This document shows, one piece after another, positions 28,325-36,398 of a stretch of DNA of 64,000 nt. The DNA comes from Kocuria rosea (GTDB taxonomy: Bacteria > Actinomycetota > Actinomycetes > Actinomycetales > Micrococcaceae). The notes below the pieces were generated by a model. The model was not told the origin of the DNA. It made no database searches and worked only from the letters and a program-made list of their open reading frames with translations. The stretch spans positions 1 to 64,000 of the forward strand of contig NZ_JAMBOG010000020.1 of NCBI RefSeq assembly GCF_023715525.1, given 5' to 3'. Each line of letters starts with the position of its first letter. Within the stretch, counting starts at the first letter, position 1. Made by a program: the position numbers and the translations under genes.

Positions 28325-29086
28325 ATGGCCACGGACAGATCCGGCACGGCGGGCAAGGCCCTGGGGGTCCTGACCCTGCTGGGGGACTACCCCGGCGGGG
28401 CGACGACCGGGCAGATCGCCGAGGCGACCGGCTATCCCTTCAGCACCGCCTACCGCCTGCTGAATACCTTGGTCGACACCGGCTTCGCCACCTACGACCC
28501 GACCGACAAGCGCTACCAGCTGGGCCTGCGGATCTACCAGCTGGGCCAGAAGGTCGCCCACCACCGCGGCTTCGAGGGCTCGGCCGTGCCGATCCTGCAG
28601 CACCTGACCGAGGTCACCGGGGAGAGCTCCGTGCTGCACGTGCTCGACGGGGACCAGAGCCTCACGGTGCACAAGGTCGACGGACCGCAGTTCCGCACCA
28701 CCAGCGACCCCGGCGACCGCAGCCCCCTGCACACCACCGCCTCCGGCAAGGTGCTGCTGGCCTTCGCCGATCGCACCACCCGCGAGCACCTGCTCGAGAC
28801 CGTCGACCTGACCCCGCGCACCGAGCACTCCATCACCGACCGCGACGAGCTGGCCCGCCAGGTCGAGCAGATCCGGACCCAGGGATGGGCGGCCCAGTCG
28901 GAGGAGAACGACATCGGCATGGCCGCCATCGCCGCCCCGGTCCTGTCCTCCTCGGGTCGGCTGATCGCCGCGGTCACCCTGGCCGCCCCGATGTTCCGGG
29001 CAACCTTGGAAGACCTGTGTCAGCACGTGCCCCACCTGCAGGAGGCCACCGCCGAGCTGGGCCTGAAGCTGCCCCAGCGCCCGTGA
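28325..29086 (+). CDS. IclR-family regulator of the quinate/shikimate module
   Basis: The protein has 253 residues from the ATG at 28325 (a longer in-frame start would run through the operator). N-terminal winged helix (TGQIAEATGYPFSTAYRLLN) and IclR effector domain (LHTTASGKVLLAF, IAAPVLSSSGRLIAAVTLAA). It is divergent from the MFS gene and followed 83 nt later by the dehydrogenase, so it probably senses quinate, shikimate or a product. Confidence 0.93.
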   Translation: MATDRSGTAGKALGVLTLLGDYPGGATTGQIAEATGYPFSTAYRLLNTLVDTGFATYDPTDKRYQLGLRIYQLGQKVAHHRGFEGSAVPILQHLTEVTGESSVLHVLDGDQSLTVHKVDGPQFRTTSDPGDRSPLHTTASGKVLLAFADRTTREHLLETVDLTPRTEHSITDRDELARQVEQIRTQGWAAQSEENDIGMAAIAAPVLSSSGRLIAAVTLAAPMFRATLEDLCQHVPHLQEATAELGLKLPQRP

Positions 29087-29169
29087 ACGGAACCGTACCG
29101 GCTCCGTCGTCCTGCGTCCCCACCGCACACCCCAGGGCCTGTCTTGGCCGCCTTATCCGAGGAGTTCCC

Positions 29170-30045
29170 ATGAGCACCGTTTCCGAGTCCTACCTGGTCG
29201 GCCTGATCGGTGAGGGCATCACCGCCAGCCTCACCCCGGCCATGCACGAAGCAGAAGCAGCCCACCACGGCCTGCACTACCTCTACCGGCCCGTGGACCT
29301 GGAGGTCATCGGCCGCCCCGCCACCGAGGTGGGCGAGCTGCTGCGCGCCGGGCGGGACCTGGGCTTCAACGCCTTCAACATCACCCACCCCTGCAAGCAG
29401 CTGGTCCTGGCCCACCTGGACGAGATCGCCCCCGCAGCGGCCGCCCTGGGCGCGGTGAACACCGTGCTCATCCGCGACGGACGGTTCCTCGGCCACAACA
29501 CCGACCACTCCGGCTTCGCCGCCGGACTCGCCACGCAGCTGCCCGAGGTCCCCCGGGAGCACGTGGTCCAGATCGGCACCGGCGGAGCCGGCTCCGCGGT
29601 GGCCTCCGCCCTGCTCTCCTCAGGCGTGCGCACCCTGCACCTGTTCGACCTCGACCCCGCCCGCGCCGCCGAGCGCGCGGCGGCCCTGGCCGCGCTGCAC
29701 CCCGACCGGCAGGTCGCCGCCGCCACCGCCGAGACCCTGCCCGCGCTGATCCGCTCCGCCGACGGGGTGGTCAACGCCACCCCGGTGGGCATGCACCACC
29801 ACCCCGGCACCCCCTTCGACACCGGTCTGCTCGACGGGCACCAGTGGGTGGCCGACGTCATCTACCTGCCCGTGGACACCGAGCTCGTCGTCGCCGCCCG
29901 CGCCGCCGGGTGCCGGGTCCTCGACGGCGGGCACATGGCCGTGGGCCAGGCCGCCGACGCCTTCGGCCTGATCACCGGGATCACCCCGGACCGGACCCGG
30001 ATGCGCACCCACTTCCTGGACCTCCTCCACGTCCAGCAGGGCTGA
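29170..30045 (+). CDS. qsuD: Quinate/shikimate dehydrogenase (QsuD/AroE family)
   Basis: The protein has 291 residues; the ATG follows GAGGAG. Substrate-binding LTPAMHEAEA, catalytic Lys76 in NITHPCKQ, Asp112 in GHNTDHSGF, and the Rossmann loop IGTGGAGSAVASAL. The motifs follow Corynebacterium QsuD (recalled) more than biosynthetic AroE, and the neighbours are transporters and an IclR regulator. This points to NAD-dependent quinate or shikimate catabolism. Biosynthetic shikimate reduction is less likely but not excluded. Confidence 0.9.
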   Translation: MSTVSESYLVGLIGEGITASLTPAMHEAEAAHHGLHYLYRPVDLEVIGRPATEVGELLRAGRDLGFNAFNITHPCKQLVLAHLDEIAPAAAALGAVNTVLIRDGRFLGHNTDHSGFAAGLATQLPEVPREHVVQIGTGGAGSAVASALLSSGVRTLHLFDLDPARAAERAAALAALHPDRQVAAATAETLPALIRSADGVVNATPVGMHHHPGTPFDTGLLDGHQWVADVIYLPVDTELVVAARAAGCRVLDGGHMAVGQAADAFGLITGITPDRTRMRTHFLDLLHVQQG

Positions 30046-30046
30046 G

Positions 30047-31267
30047 GTGCATCCCCGCCCCGTCCCGCGCCAGGCTTTGCCCTGGGTCCTCGTCGGGATC
30101 GTCCTCGTCGCGCTGAGCCTGCGCGCCCCGATCATCGCCCCCACCCCGGTCATCACCGACATCCGGTCCGACCTGGGGCTCTCCGCGGCCGCGGCGGGCC
30201 TGCTCACCGGCCTGCCGGTGCTGCTCTTCGCGCTGGTCACGCCCCTGGCGGCGCGCCTGATCAGCCGCGCCGGCCCGGAGGCCGCAGTCCTGGCCTGCCT
30301 GGGCGGTGTGCTGGCCGGCACCGTGATCCGCTCGGCCGGCCCCGCCCCGGTGGTCCTGGCCGGCACCGTGGTCATCGGCGCTGCGATCACCATCGGCAAC
30401 ATCGTCGTGCCGGTGATCATCCGCCGTGACGTGTCCTGGCGCCGGGTGCCCATGGCAACTGGCGTCTACACCGCTGCCCTCAACGTCGGATCGATGATCA
30501 CCGCCCTGGGCACCGCCCCGCTGGCCGCCCACATCGGATGGCGCTGGGCCCTGGTCACCTGGGGCGTCCTGACCCTGGGGGCCCTGGTCTTCTGGCTGGT
30601 CGTGGCCCGCCGCCGGGCCGGCACACCGCCGGCCGCCGCATCCACCCCCACCGAGCCCAGCACGACCACCGGGGCGCTGAGGCAGGCCCGGGGCACCGCG
30701 CAGATCAAGCGCATCGGCTGGCTGCTGACCTTCGCCTTCAGCGGCCAGGCCTTCTCCTACTACTCCGTCACCACCTGGCTACCCACCCTGCTGGCCGACA
30801 CCCGCGGGCTGAGCCTGGCAGCCTCTGGCGTGAGTGCCTCGCTGTTCCAGGTCGCCGCCATCGCCGGGGCCCTGGGGGTGCCCGTGCTGGCCGCCCGCAC
30901 CCCGGCCTGGACGCCCGTGGCCGTCATCGGGGCCCTGTGGGTCGCCCTGCCCATCGGCCTGCTCATCGCCCCCGGGGGATACATCGGGTGGTCGATCGTC
31001 GGCGGCATCGCCCAGGGCGGGGGCTTCGTCGCGATCTTCTCCATCGTCGCCCGCATCGTGCGCAGCGATGCCGAGGCCGCCACCACCTCGGCCCGGATCC
31101 AGGGCACGGGCTACATCGCCGCCACGATCGGTCCTCCCCTGGTCGGGGGCCTGAACTCCGTCACCGGAGGATGGTCCGCTCCCCTGCTGGTGATCCTGGC
31201 GGCGACCCTGATCTTCCTGACCGGTGGGCTGCTGGCAGCCCGCCAGACCCAACGCGGCAGCGCATGA
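30047..31267 (+). CDS. MFS transporter, CynX/NimT type
   Basis: The protein has 406 residues; GTG start one base after the dehydrogenase stop, so it is coupled. Twelve helices; VALSLRAPIIAPTPVITDIR followed by LGLSAAAAGLLTGLPVLLFA is diagnostic of the CynX/NimT family. The substrate is unknown; by context it may export or import a pathway acid, making it the second porter in this module. Confidence 0.88.
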   Translation: MHPRPVPRQALPWVLVGIVLVALSLRAPIIAPTPVITDIRSDLGLSAAAAGLLTGLPVLLFALVTPLAARLISRAGPEAAVLACLGGVLAGTVIRSAGPAPVVLAGTVVIGAAITIGNIVVPVIIRRDVSWRRVPMATGVYTAALNVGSMITALGTAPLAAHIGWRWALVTWGVLTLGALVFWLVVARRRAGTPPAAASTPTEPSTTTGALRQARGTAQIKRIGWLLTFAFSGQAFSYYSVTTWLPTLLADTRGLSLAASGVSASLFQVAAIAGALGVPVLAARTPAWTPVAVIGALWVALPIGLLIAPGGYIGWSIVGGIAQGGGFVAIFSIVARIVRSDAEAATTSARIQGTGYIAATIGPPLVGGLNSVTGGWSAPLLVILAATLIFLTGGLLAARQTQRGSA

Positions 31268-31305
31268 GAACTCATGTCATGACGTGCTGGGCTGTCGATG
31301 GCTGA

Positions 31306-32016
31306 TCAGGGCTTGAACCGTTCCACCAGGTGGCCCTTGGCCGGCCCGATCGGACCATTCCGGGTGGCCACCGTCTCCTGCGCCCCGCGGATCTGCTTCG
31401 CCTCGGCGAAGGCTACGGCCGCATGCGCCACCAGGGCCCCGATCTCCTCGAAGTCCTCCTCGAGAGCGTCGTGGTCGGCCCCGTAGACATCCAGCGCCCC
31501 GAGGACGTCGGCTCCCCCGCCCCCCGCGGCTGGAAGCACAGCAGGGATGTCCTCCCGGCCGCGGCGGCGGCCGGGGCGAAGGCCGACCACCGGGCTCGAC
31601 CCGAGAATTCGGCGCCCGCGCGATCCGCTGCCGGTAGGACGCATCCAGGCACGGGCCCTCCCCGGTGGCCTAGGGAGGGCGTCCACGTCCCGGGGCAGGC
31701 CGGACGAGGGGGCGAGGGAGGAAGTGGTCCGGTGTTTCTGCGCCACTGAGACCGGGGCCGCCGCCCCGGTAATCCGCTGCCGGGCCGCGTGGGCCATGGT
31801 CGCCGGGGTCGCCGCGAGGTCGGCATCATCCTGCAGCCGGCGGGCTCGCTCGCTCAGCTGCCCAGCCGGCTCCCCGGGGAGCCACTGGCCGTGGTGACCG
31901 GCGGAATCACCGGTGTTCTTGGAGGAGAGCGGCGTTGTTCCCTGGGTTCCCCTGCGCGCCGGCGCACCGGAGGATTCCTCCTGCTTCTCAACGTGGTGTC
32001 CCGCGATGGTGGTCAT
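31306..32016 (-). pseudogene. GAF-ANTAR regulator, broken
   Basis: The C-terminal frame reads DVLGALDVYGADHDALEEDF, then ALVAHAAVAFAEAK and NGPIGPAKGHLVERFK, which is the end of a GAF domain and the start of an ANTAR RNA-binding domain. A second frame supplies FAPAAAAAGRTSLLCFQPRG from the GAF core. At least two frameshifts separate these, and ANTAR stops after its first helix. The original protein would be a transcription antiterminator sensor. Confidence 0.7.
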
Positions 32017-32040
32017 GAGCGGACTGCTGCGCGGGAGGGG

Positions 32041-32757
32041 TCAGGGCTCCGTGGAGCGGGTGGAGGGATCCTCACCGCGGCGCATCACCGACAGGTGTTC
32101 GACCCGGTGGGCGAGGCCGCTCAGGCGTGCGCTGACCGCCCGCAGCCCGGGAGCGGTCCGTCCGGGGCCGCGCAGGACTGCGGTGTCCACGAGATCCCGG
32201 GCTCGGTCGAGCACCGACAGCGGGAGGGCCGCCACGGCGTTGCCCGGCGGTCGGCGCGCCACCACGGGGTGGGCGCGGGTCGGAGCGGTGCGGCGCACCA
32301 CCTCCCAGGCCAGCCCGAGGCCCCGCAGCCGGGCCTGGTCCAGGGCGGCCTGCAGCCGCGGCAACAGCACGTCCTCCTCATCGCGCACGTCCTCGCGCAG
32401 CACCTCGGCCAGCCGGGCCAGCAGGGGCCCCCGTCCGGCGTCGTCCCCGTCCATGGCCTCGAGCCGGGTGACGAGCTCGTTGACCTCCTGGTGCTCGCGC
32501 TCCACCTCCAGTGTCAGCTCGTGGCCGTCGGGCAGGACCTTTCGCATGACCGGCCACAGCACGGCCTCCTCGGCGAAGGCGTGGGGGAACACCAGCCGGT
32601 AGATCCGCAGCAGCACCCGCCCCTGGGCGGCACCGGTGGCGCCCTCGAGTTCCTCCAGCAGGTCCTGCAGCCTGACGTGGTCCCGTTTCTGCCGGGTGAG
32701 CACGCTCAGCCGCCCCCCGAGTTCGTGCGCGTTCTGTTCGGCGATGGATCTCATCAT
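32041..32757 (-). CDS. Hemerythrin-like HHE-domain protein
   Basis: The protein has 238 residues. The four-helix iron-binding pattern is visible: His in RDHVRLQDLL, HAFAEEAVLWP, EREHQEVNELV, and DEEDVLLPRL. These soluble di-iron proteins bind O2 or NO or act in stress. The C-terminal 80 residues (from about 155) are Arg-rich and beyond the usual domain. Monocistronic, beside the dead GAF-ANTAR gene. Confidence 0.87.
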   Translation of the reverse strand: MMRSIAEQNAHELGGRLSVLTRQKRDHVRLQDLLEELEGATGAAQGRVLLRIYRLVFPHAFAEEAVLWPVMRKVLPDGHELTLEVEREHQEVNELVTRLEAMDGDDAGRGPLLARLAEVLREDVRDEEDVLLPRLQAALDQARLRGLGLAWEVVRRTAPTRAHPVVARRPPGNAVAALPLSVLDRARDLVDTAVLRGPGRTAPGLRAVSARLSGLAHRVEHLSVMRRGEDPSTRSTEP

Positions 32758-33018
32758 GATGACCTTTCACCAGGGGCCCGTTCCGGGCCAGCTGATCGGG
32801 GATGGCCGTGCTGGTATGCACGGGAGGACAGTGCCGGCGCCGTCCTGCCCGGATCGTGCTCTGCGCCGCTGATCCCCCTTCCCGGACATGTTAAGCCTGC
32901 TGATAGACGATTCGTTGTCCACCTTCCGGCAATCGTCCGCGGTCGGAGCAGGCTGAAAGCGGAAGGGGTCTCGCCGCAGGGACCAGGATGTGGTTCCGAG
33001 AGCAGTTCTTCGGTGCGG

Positions 33019-33110
33019 CATCACTGCCGCTACGGCGCTGCCGCCGACCTCACCACGCCCTGCCTGAACAAGGCCTGCTCCCCCCCCTTCACTCGGCATG
33101 TCGTGACAGC
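33019..33110 (+). repeat. 92-bp repeat, left copy
   Basis: About 75% identical by eye to 62346-62437, with long exact words (CCGCCGACCTCACCACGC). Both copies sit next to a recombinase remnant, but on opposite sides of it. Origin unknown; no domain recognised in any frame. Confidence 0.6.
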
Positions 33111-33154
33111 GCAAGAACTCGACACGCTTGGGACCCGTGGCATCCTTCCGACAA

Positions 33155-33395
33155 CGGATGGTCGTCCGCCCAGCCCCCTGCCCGCGGCCTGGCGCCTGGC
33201 AACCGAGTTCGTGATGCGTACGCGTGTGCTCTCCAGTTCCCTCTGGGCCAGGGCGGCCAGGGCGGCCATGACGGTGAGGACCGCCGAGCCCGTCGGGGTG
33301 GCGGTGTCCACGTCTCCCCCACCGAGGTGGAGCACCGGCAACCTGACACCCCTGCTGCCCAGGTGCTCGGCGAGGACCGGCAGGTCCTGCACTCA
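33155..33395 (-). pseudogene. Serine recombinase remnant (copy B)
   Basis: The minus strand gives GVRLPVLHLGGGDVDTATPT, VMAALAALAQRELE and RITNSVARRQAAG, the middle and hinge of a resolvase C-terminal half. The HTH is replaced by unrelated sequence, and the catalytic Ser domain is absent. Confidence 0.75.
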
Positions 33396-33537
33396 TCGAC
33401 GATGCGGCGCAGGAACCCCTGCGACACACACAGCGCGACCTGTCTGCGGAGGCCTGGTGCGGGCGGTGGCGCGGCCGGTGCCATGTGGGTGGATACGGAG
33501 GAGCCCCGAGACGTGCTGATCAGTTCATAGGCACGGG

Positions 33538-33571
33538 CAACGGCTCGTCAGCTGTCGCTGACGAGCCGTTG
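33538..33571. terminator. Hairpin after the MatC-like gene
   Basis: A perfect 14-bp stem (CAACGGCTCGTCAG) with loop CTGTCG, 37 nt past the stop of the minus-strand gene at 33609. Confidence 0.8.
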
Positions 33572-33608
33572 CTGGCGTACACAGATCAGGCCGCCGGGGC
33601 GGGGTCGA

Positions 33609-35048
33609 TCACATGATGCCGGTGGGGACCAGCAGGGCCCAGGCCAGCGCCGGGGCGAAGAGCACGACGCCGCCGGCGTAGATCATCAGCTCACGGTAGA
33701 CGCGCTGCCGGTCGTTCTCGCGGGCGTTGGCGACGACGAGGGCGCCGTTGGTGGAGAACGGGGAGATGTCCACGACGGTGGCCGCGATGGCCAGGGCCGC
33801 CACCGTGCCGGAGACGCTGAGGGTGCTGGTGGCCAGCAGGGGGCCGGCCAGGGGAATGAACGCGGCCAGCAGGGCGGTGGAGGAGGCGAAGGCCGAGCCG
33901 ATGCCGATGACGTAGCACAGGACCATGGCGACCAGCAGGGGGGCGCCCAGAGCCAGGGCCATGTGGGCGAGGGTGTCGATGACACCGACGTGCTGGAGCA
34001 GGGAGACGTAGGTGATCATGCCCGCGACCAGCAGGACCGTGGACCAGGAGATCCCGTTGATGAAGCTCTGGTGTTCCTTGATGTTGATCAGCGCCAGGAG
34101 CAGCCCGGCCGAGAGGGCCACGAAGCCGATCGGCAGGTGGAAGCCCAGGGTGCACACCAGCATTCCGGCGATCAGTCCCAGGGTGAGGATCTGCTGGCCG
34201 CGCGGGCGTGCGGAACCGGCGGAGTCGACGTCGGCGTGCTGGCCGGCCTCACCAGCGCGCAGCCGGCCCAGGGCCGCGAACAGGATGAGGGTCAGCACCG
34301 AGAGGATGATGTTGATCGCGAAGCTGGCGGCGAACAGGGCCCCCCGAGAGACGGGGAAGCCGTTCTCGGCGGCCACGTCGTGCACGAGCACCCCGGCCAC
34401 CGACAGCGGGGAGAAACCGCCGGCGTGGGCGCCGTTGATGATGAAGGCGCCCATCAGCACGGGGTGGAGGCGGGATTCGTAGGCGAAGCCGATGGCCGCC
34501 GGGGCCAGCAGGGCGACCGCGGCCGGGGAGAAGGTGCCCAGGGCGGTGAGGGCGGCGGCGATCAGGAAGAACATCCAGGGCAGCAGCATGGTCTTGCCGC
34601 GGACCAGACGCACACAGTTCCGGACGATGACATCGATGGTGCCGTTGTGCTGGGCCATGCTGAAGAAGTAGGTCACACCGATGATCGTCAGCACGATGCC
34701 GGCGGGGAACTCCGCCAGGATCTCCTTGTCGTCCATGCCGAGCATGAAGTACCCGACCCCGAAGGAGGCGACCAGGCCCATCACCCCGATGTTCACCGGC
34801 CACCTGGTGGCCACGACGAACATCACGACGAGGATCACGAGCGGGACGATCTGGGTAGCAGTCATGGTGGGCTCCGTGGTGGGGCCCTCCGGGTTGAGGA
34901 CGACGCTGCCCAGCACGATGGCGACCAGACCCAGGGCCCCGACAGCTGCCGCCGTCATCAACAGCCTGCGGCGGCGGGCGGGAGGGTCAGGGCGGCCGTC
35001 CTGGGGGTCGCCGACGGGGGCGACGGTCTCCTGCACGGTCTCGGTCAT
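33609..35048 (-). CDS. MatC-like dicarboxylate carrier of the SLC13/ArsB-like class
   Basis: The protein has 479 residues from the ATG at 35048 (Shine-Dalgarno GGAG). About 12 helices follow a 60-residue N-terminal part. The MatC_N-type region includes WPVNIGVMGLVASFGVGYFM and NGAHAGGFSPLSVAGV; the C-terminal half has DISPFSTNGALVVANA. Such proteins carry malonate, malate or other C4 acids. Strikingly, residues 1-58 resemble the N-terminus of the unrelated TctC-like protein at 38.4-39.6 kb. It has its own terminator and the promoter described at 35267. Confidence 0.85.
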   Translation of the reverse strand: MTETVQETVAPVGDPQDGRPDPPARRRRLLMTAAAVGALGLVAIVLGSVVLNPEGPTTEPTMTATQIVPLVILVVMFVVATRWPVNIGVMGLVASFGVGYFMLGMDDKEILAEFPAGIVLTIIGVTYFFSMAQHNGTIDVIVRNCVRLVRGKTMLLPWMFFLIAAALTALGTFSPAAVALLAPAAIGFAYESRLHPVLMGAFIINGAHAGGFSPLSVAGVLVHDVAAENGFPVSRGALFAASFAINIILSVLTLILFAALGRLRAGEAGQHADVDSAGSARPRGQQILTLGLIAGMLVCTLGFHLPIGFVALSAGLLLALINIKEHQSFINGISWSTVLLVAGMITYVSLLQHVGVIDTLAHMALALGAPLLVAMVLCYVIGIGSAFASSTALLAAFIPLAGPLLATSTLSVSGTVAALAIAATVVDISPFSTNGALVVANARENDRQRVYRELMIYAGGVVLFAPALAWALLVPTGIM

Positions 35049-35266
35049 GGTGGTCTCCTCGGAGAGTGCTCCTGCAAGCCAGGCACGACGACGGTGTCGG
35101 ATGCCCGTAGGGATCGTTGGTGGCGGTGGCCACGGAGTCCGATGGTGCGCACTCCGGGTCCGGAGGGTCTGACGGGTGAGGTGCCTTTCGGCAACCCCGT
35201 CCGTCTCGAAGTGCGTGACCCCGGTCATGCCCCCTCTGGTGGCGCCCCGCCAGGGGGCCTCACTAG

Positions 35267-35299
35267 AGATTGATGCACATCACACCTTAAGACAATGTC
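35267..35299 (-). promoter_or_regulatory. Promoter/operator of the MatC-like gene
   Basis: On the minus strand: GACATTGTCTTAAG, then TGTGAT, then CAATCT. Reads as -35 TTGTCT (35290-35295), 17-bp spacer, -10 CAATCT (35267-35272). Nearly the same sequence precedes prpF at 40744-40776. The 5' leader would be about 210 nt. Confidence 0.7.
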
Positions 35300-35961
35300 C
35301 CGTTCATGGACCCCCGTGTAGAAACGCTTGACATTCCGGGCCGACAGGCCTCTTCTCTCGGATGTCGGTCCCTGCTGCTGCGTAAGAAGACCTGGAACCC
35401 GTAGGACACGTACGCTGATGTAGGTCCTGAAGAGTTTGGGACCCCGTGTCAAGGAATGGTTCAAGCACAGGTGCGTACGGTCGGGCTGCACTGCTCGGTG
35501 TCGGCGTCGTGTTCACGGTCGTCGGTGGTCCTCTCGCCTGGCCCGTGGCTGCGCAGGGCGGGGTCGCGAAGGGCCTGCGACGGGCGGATGCGGTCGTCGG
35601 CCAGGGTGAGCATCGTGCGGGCCCCGGTGCCGGTCTCGCGGATCGGGACCACGCCGGGTGGGGTGCGGGTTCTTCCACCACACCGCTCGCCGGGTGGCGG
35701 GTCCGCATCCGCTGGTGCCAGGCCTCGATCGATGCGCCCCCTCCAAGGGTTGCGGATCGGGGGTGTGGCCCTCATCGGCGGGGTGGCCGTCGGTGGTCTG
35801 GTGCGGGGTCCTTCCAGGAGTGCCGGCCGGGGGCCCGGGTGCGGTGCTCCGGGGCCGTTCGGGTCAGCCGCTGAGGCGGAGGCCGCCGCGGGTGGGATGT
35901 GGGCAGGACCCGCACCGGCAGTGGTGGCTGCCGGTACGGGCCCTGTCGGGGTGGGACTTGT
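35300..35961. other. 660-bp stretch without a supported gene
   Basis: Several overlapping frames exist on both strands, none with a start, Shine-Dalgarno and recognisable domain. One minus-strand frame (about 35470-35770) has mild coding character (VVPIRETGTGARTMLTLADD) and may be the remains of a gene. Confidence 0.4.
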
Positions 35962-36360
35962 CTAGGCGTGCTCGGTGGCCTTGACGACCAGGACGGGGCA
36001 GTCGACCTCGAGCAGGATCTTCTGCGCGACGCTGCCCATGAGCAGCTTGCCCACCCGGGAGCGGCGGCGGATGCCGAGCACGATGAGGTCGGGCTGGGTC
36101 TCCTGGGCGACGGCGATGGCCTGGTCGCCGGCGTCGTGGATGGTCGGGGACGGTGGGATGAAGGTGATGTGGGCTCCGGCGGCTTCGAGCTTGGCCTGGT
36201 CGATGGGCAGGTCCTCCGGGGCGGGTCCGTGGCCGTCGGCCTCGGTGGAGAGGATGGCCACGTCCCAGCCCTTCTCCAGGGCGATCTCCTCGCCCACGTG
36301 CAGGGCACGGCGGCCGAAGTCGCTGTCGTTGGCGACGATGAGCAGGTGCGGTCGGGTCAT
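35962..36360 (-). CDS. Universal stress protein, single UspA domain
   Basis: The protein has 132 residues. IVANDSDFGRRAL at the N-terminus replaces the usual VAVDGS; the C-terminal loop GIRRRSRVGKLLMGSVAQKI keeps a G-2X-G-9X-G-S-like nucleotide motif. It is 38 nt downstream of the tctA-tctB fusion on the same strand. USP genes are common companions of tripartite transporters and may modulate them. Confidence 0.92.
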   Translation of the reverse strand: MTRPHLLIVANDSDFGRRALHVGEEIALEKGWDVAILSTEADGHGPAPEDLPIDQAKLEAAGAHITFIPPSPTIHDAGDQAIAVAQETQPDLIVLGIRRRSRVGKLLMGSVAQKILLEVDCPVLVVKATEHA

Positions 36361-36398
36361 GACGACGCCTTTCACGGGTGGTGAGTGGACGAAACGGG

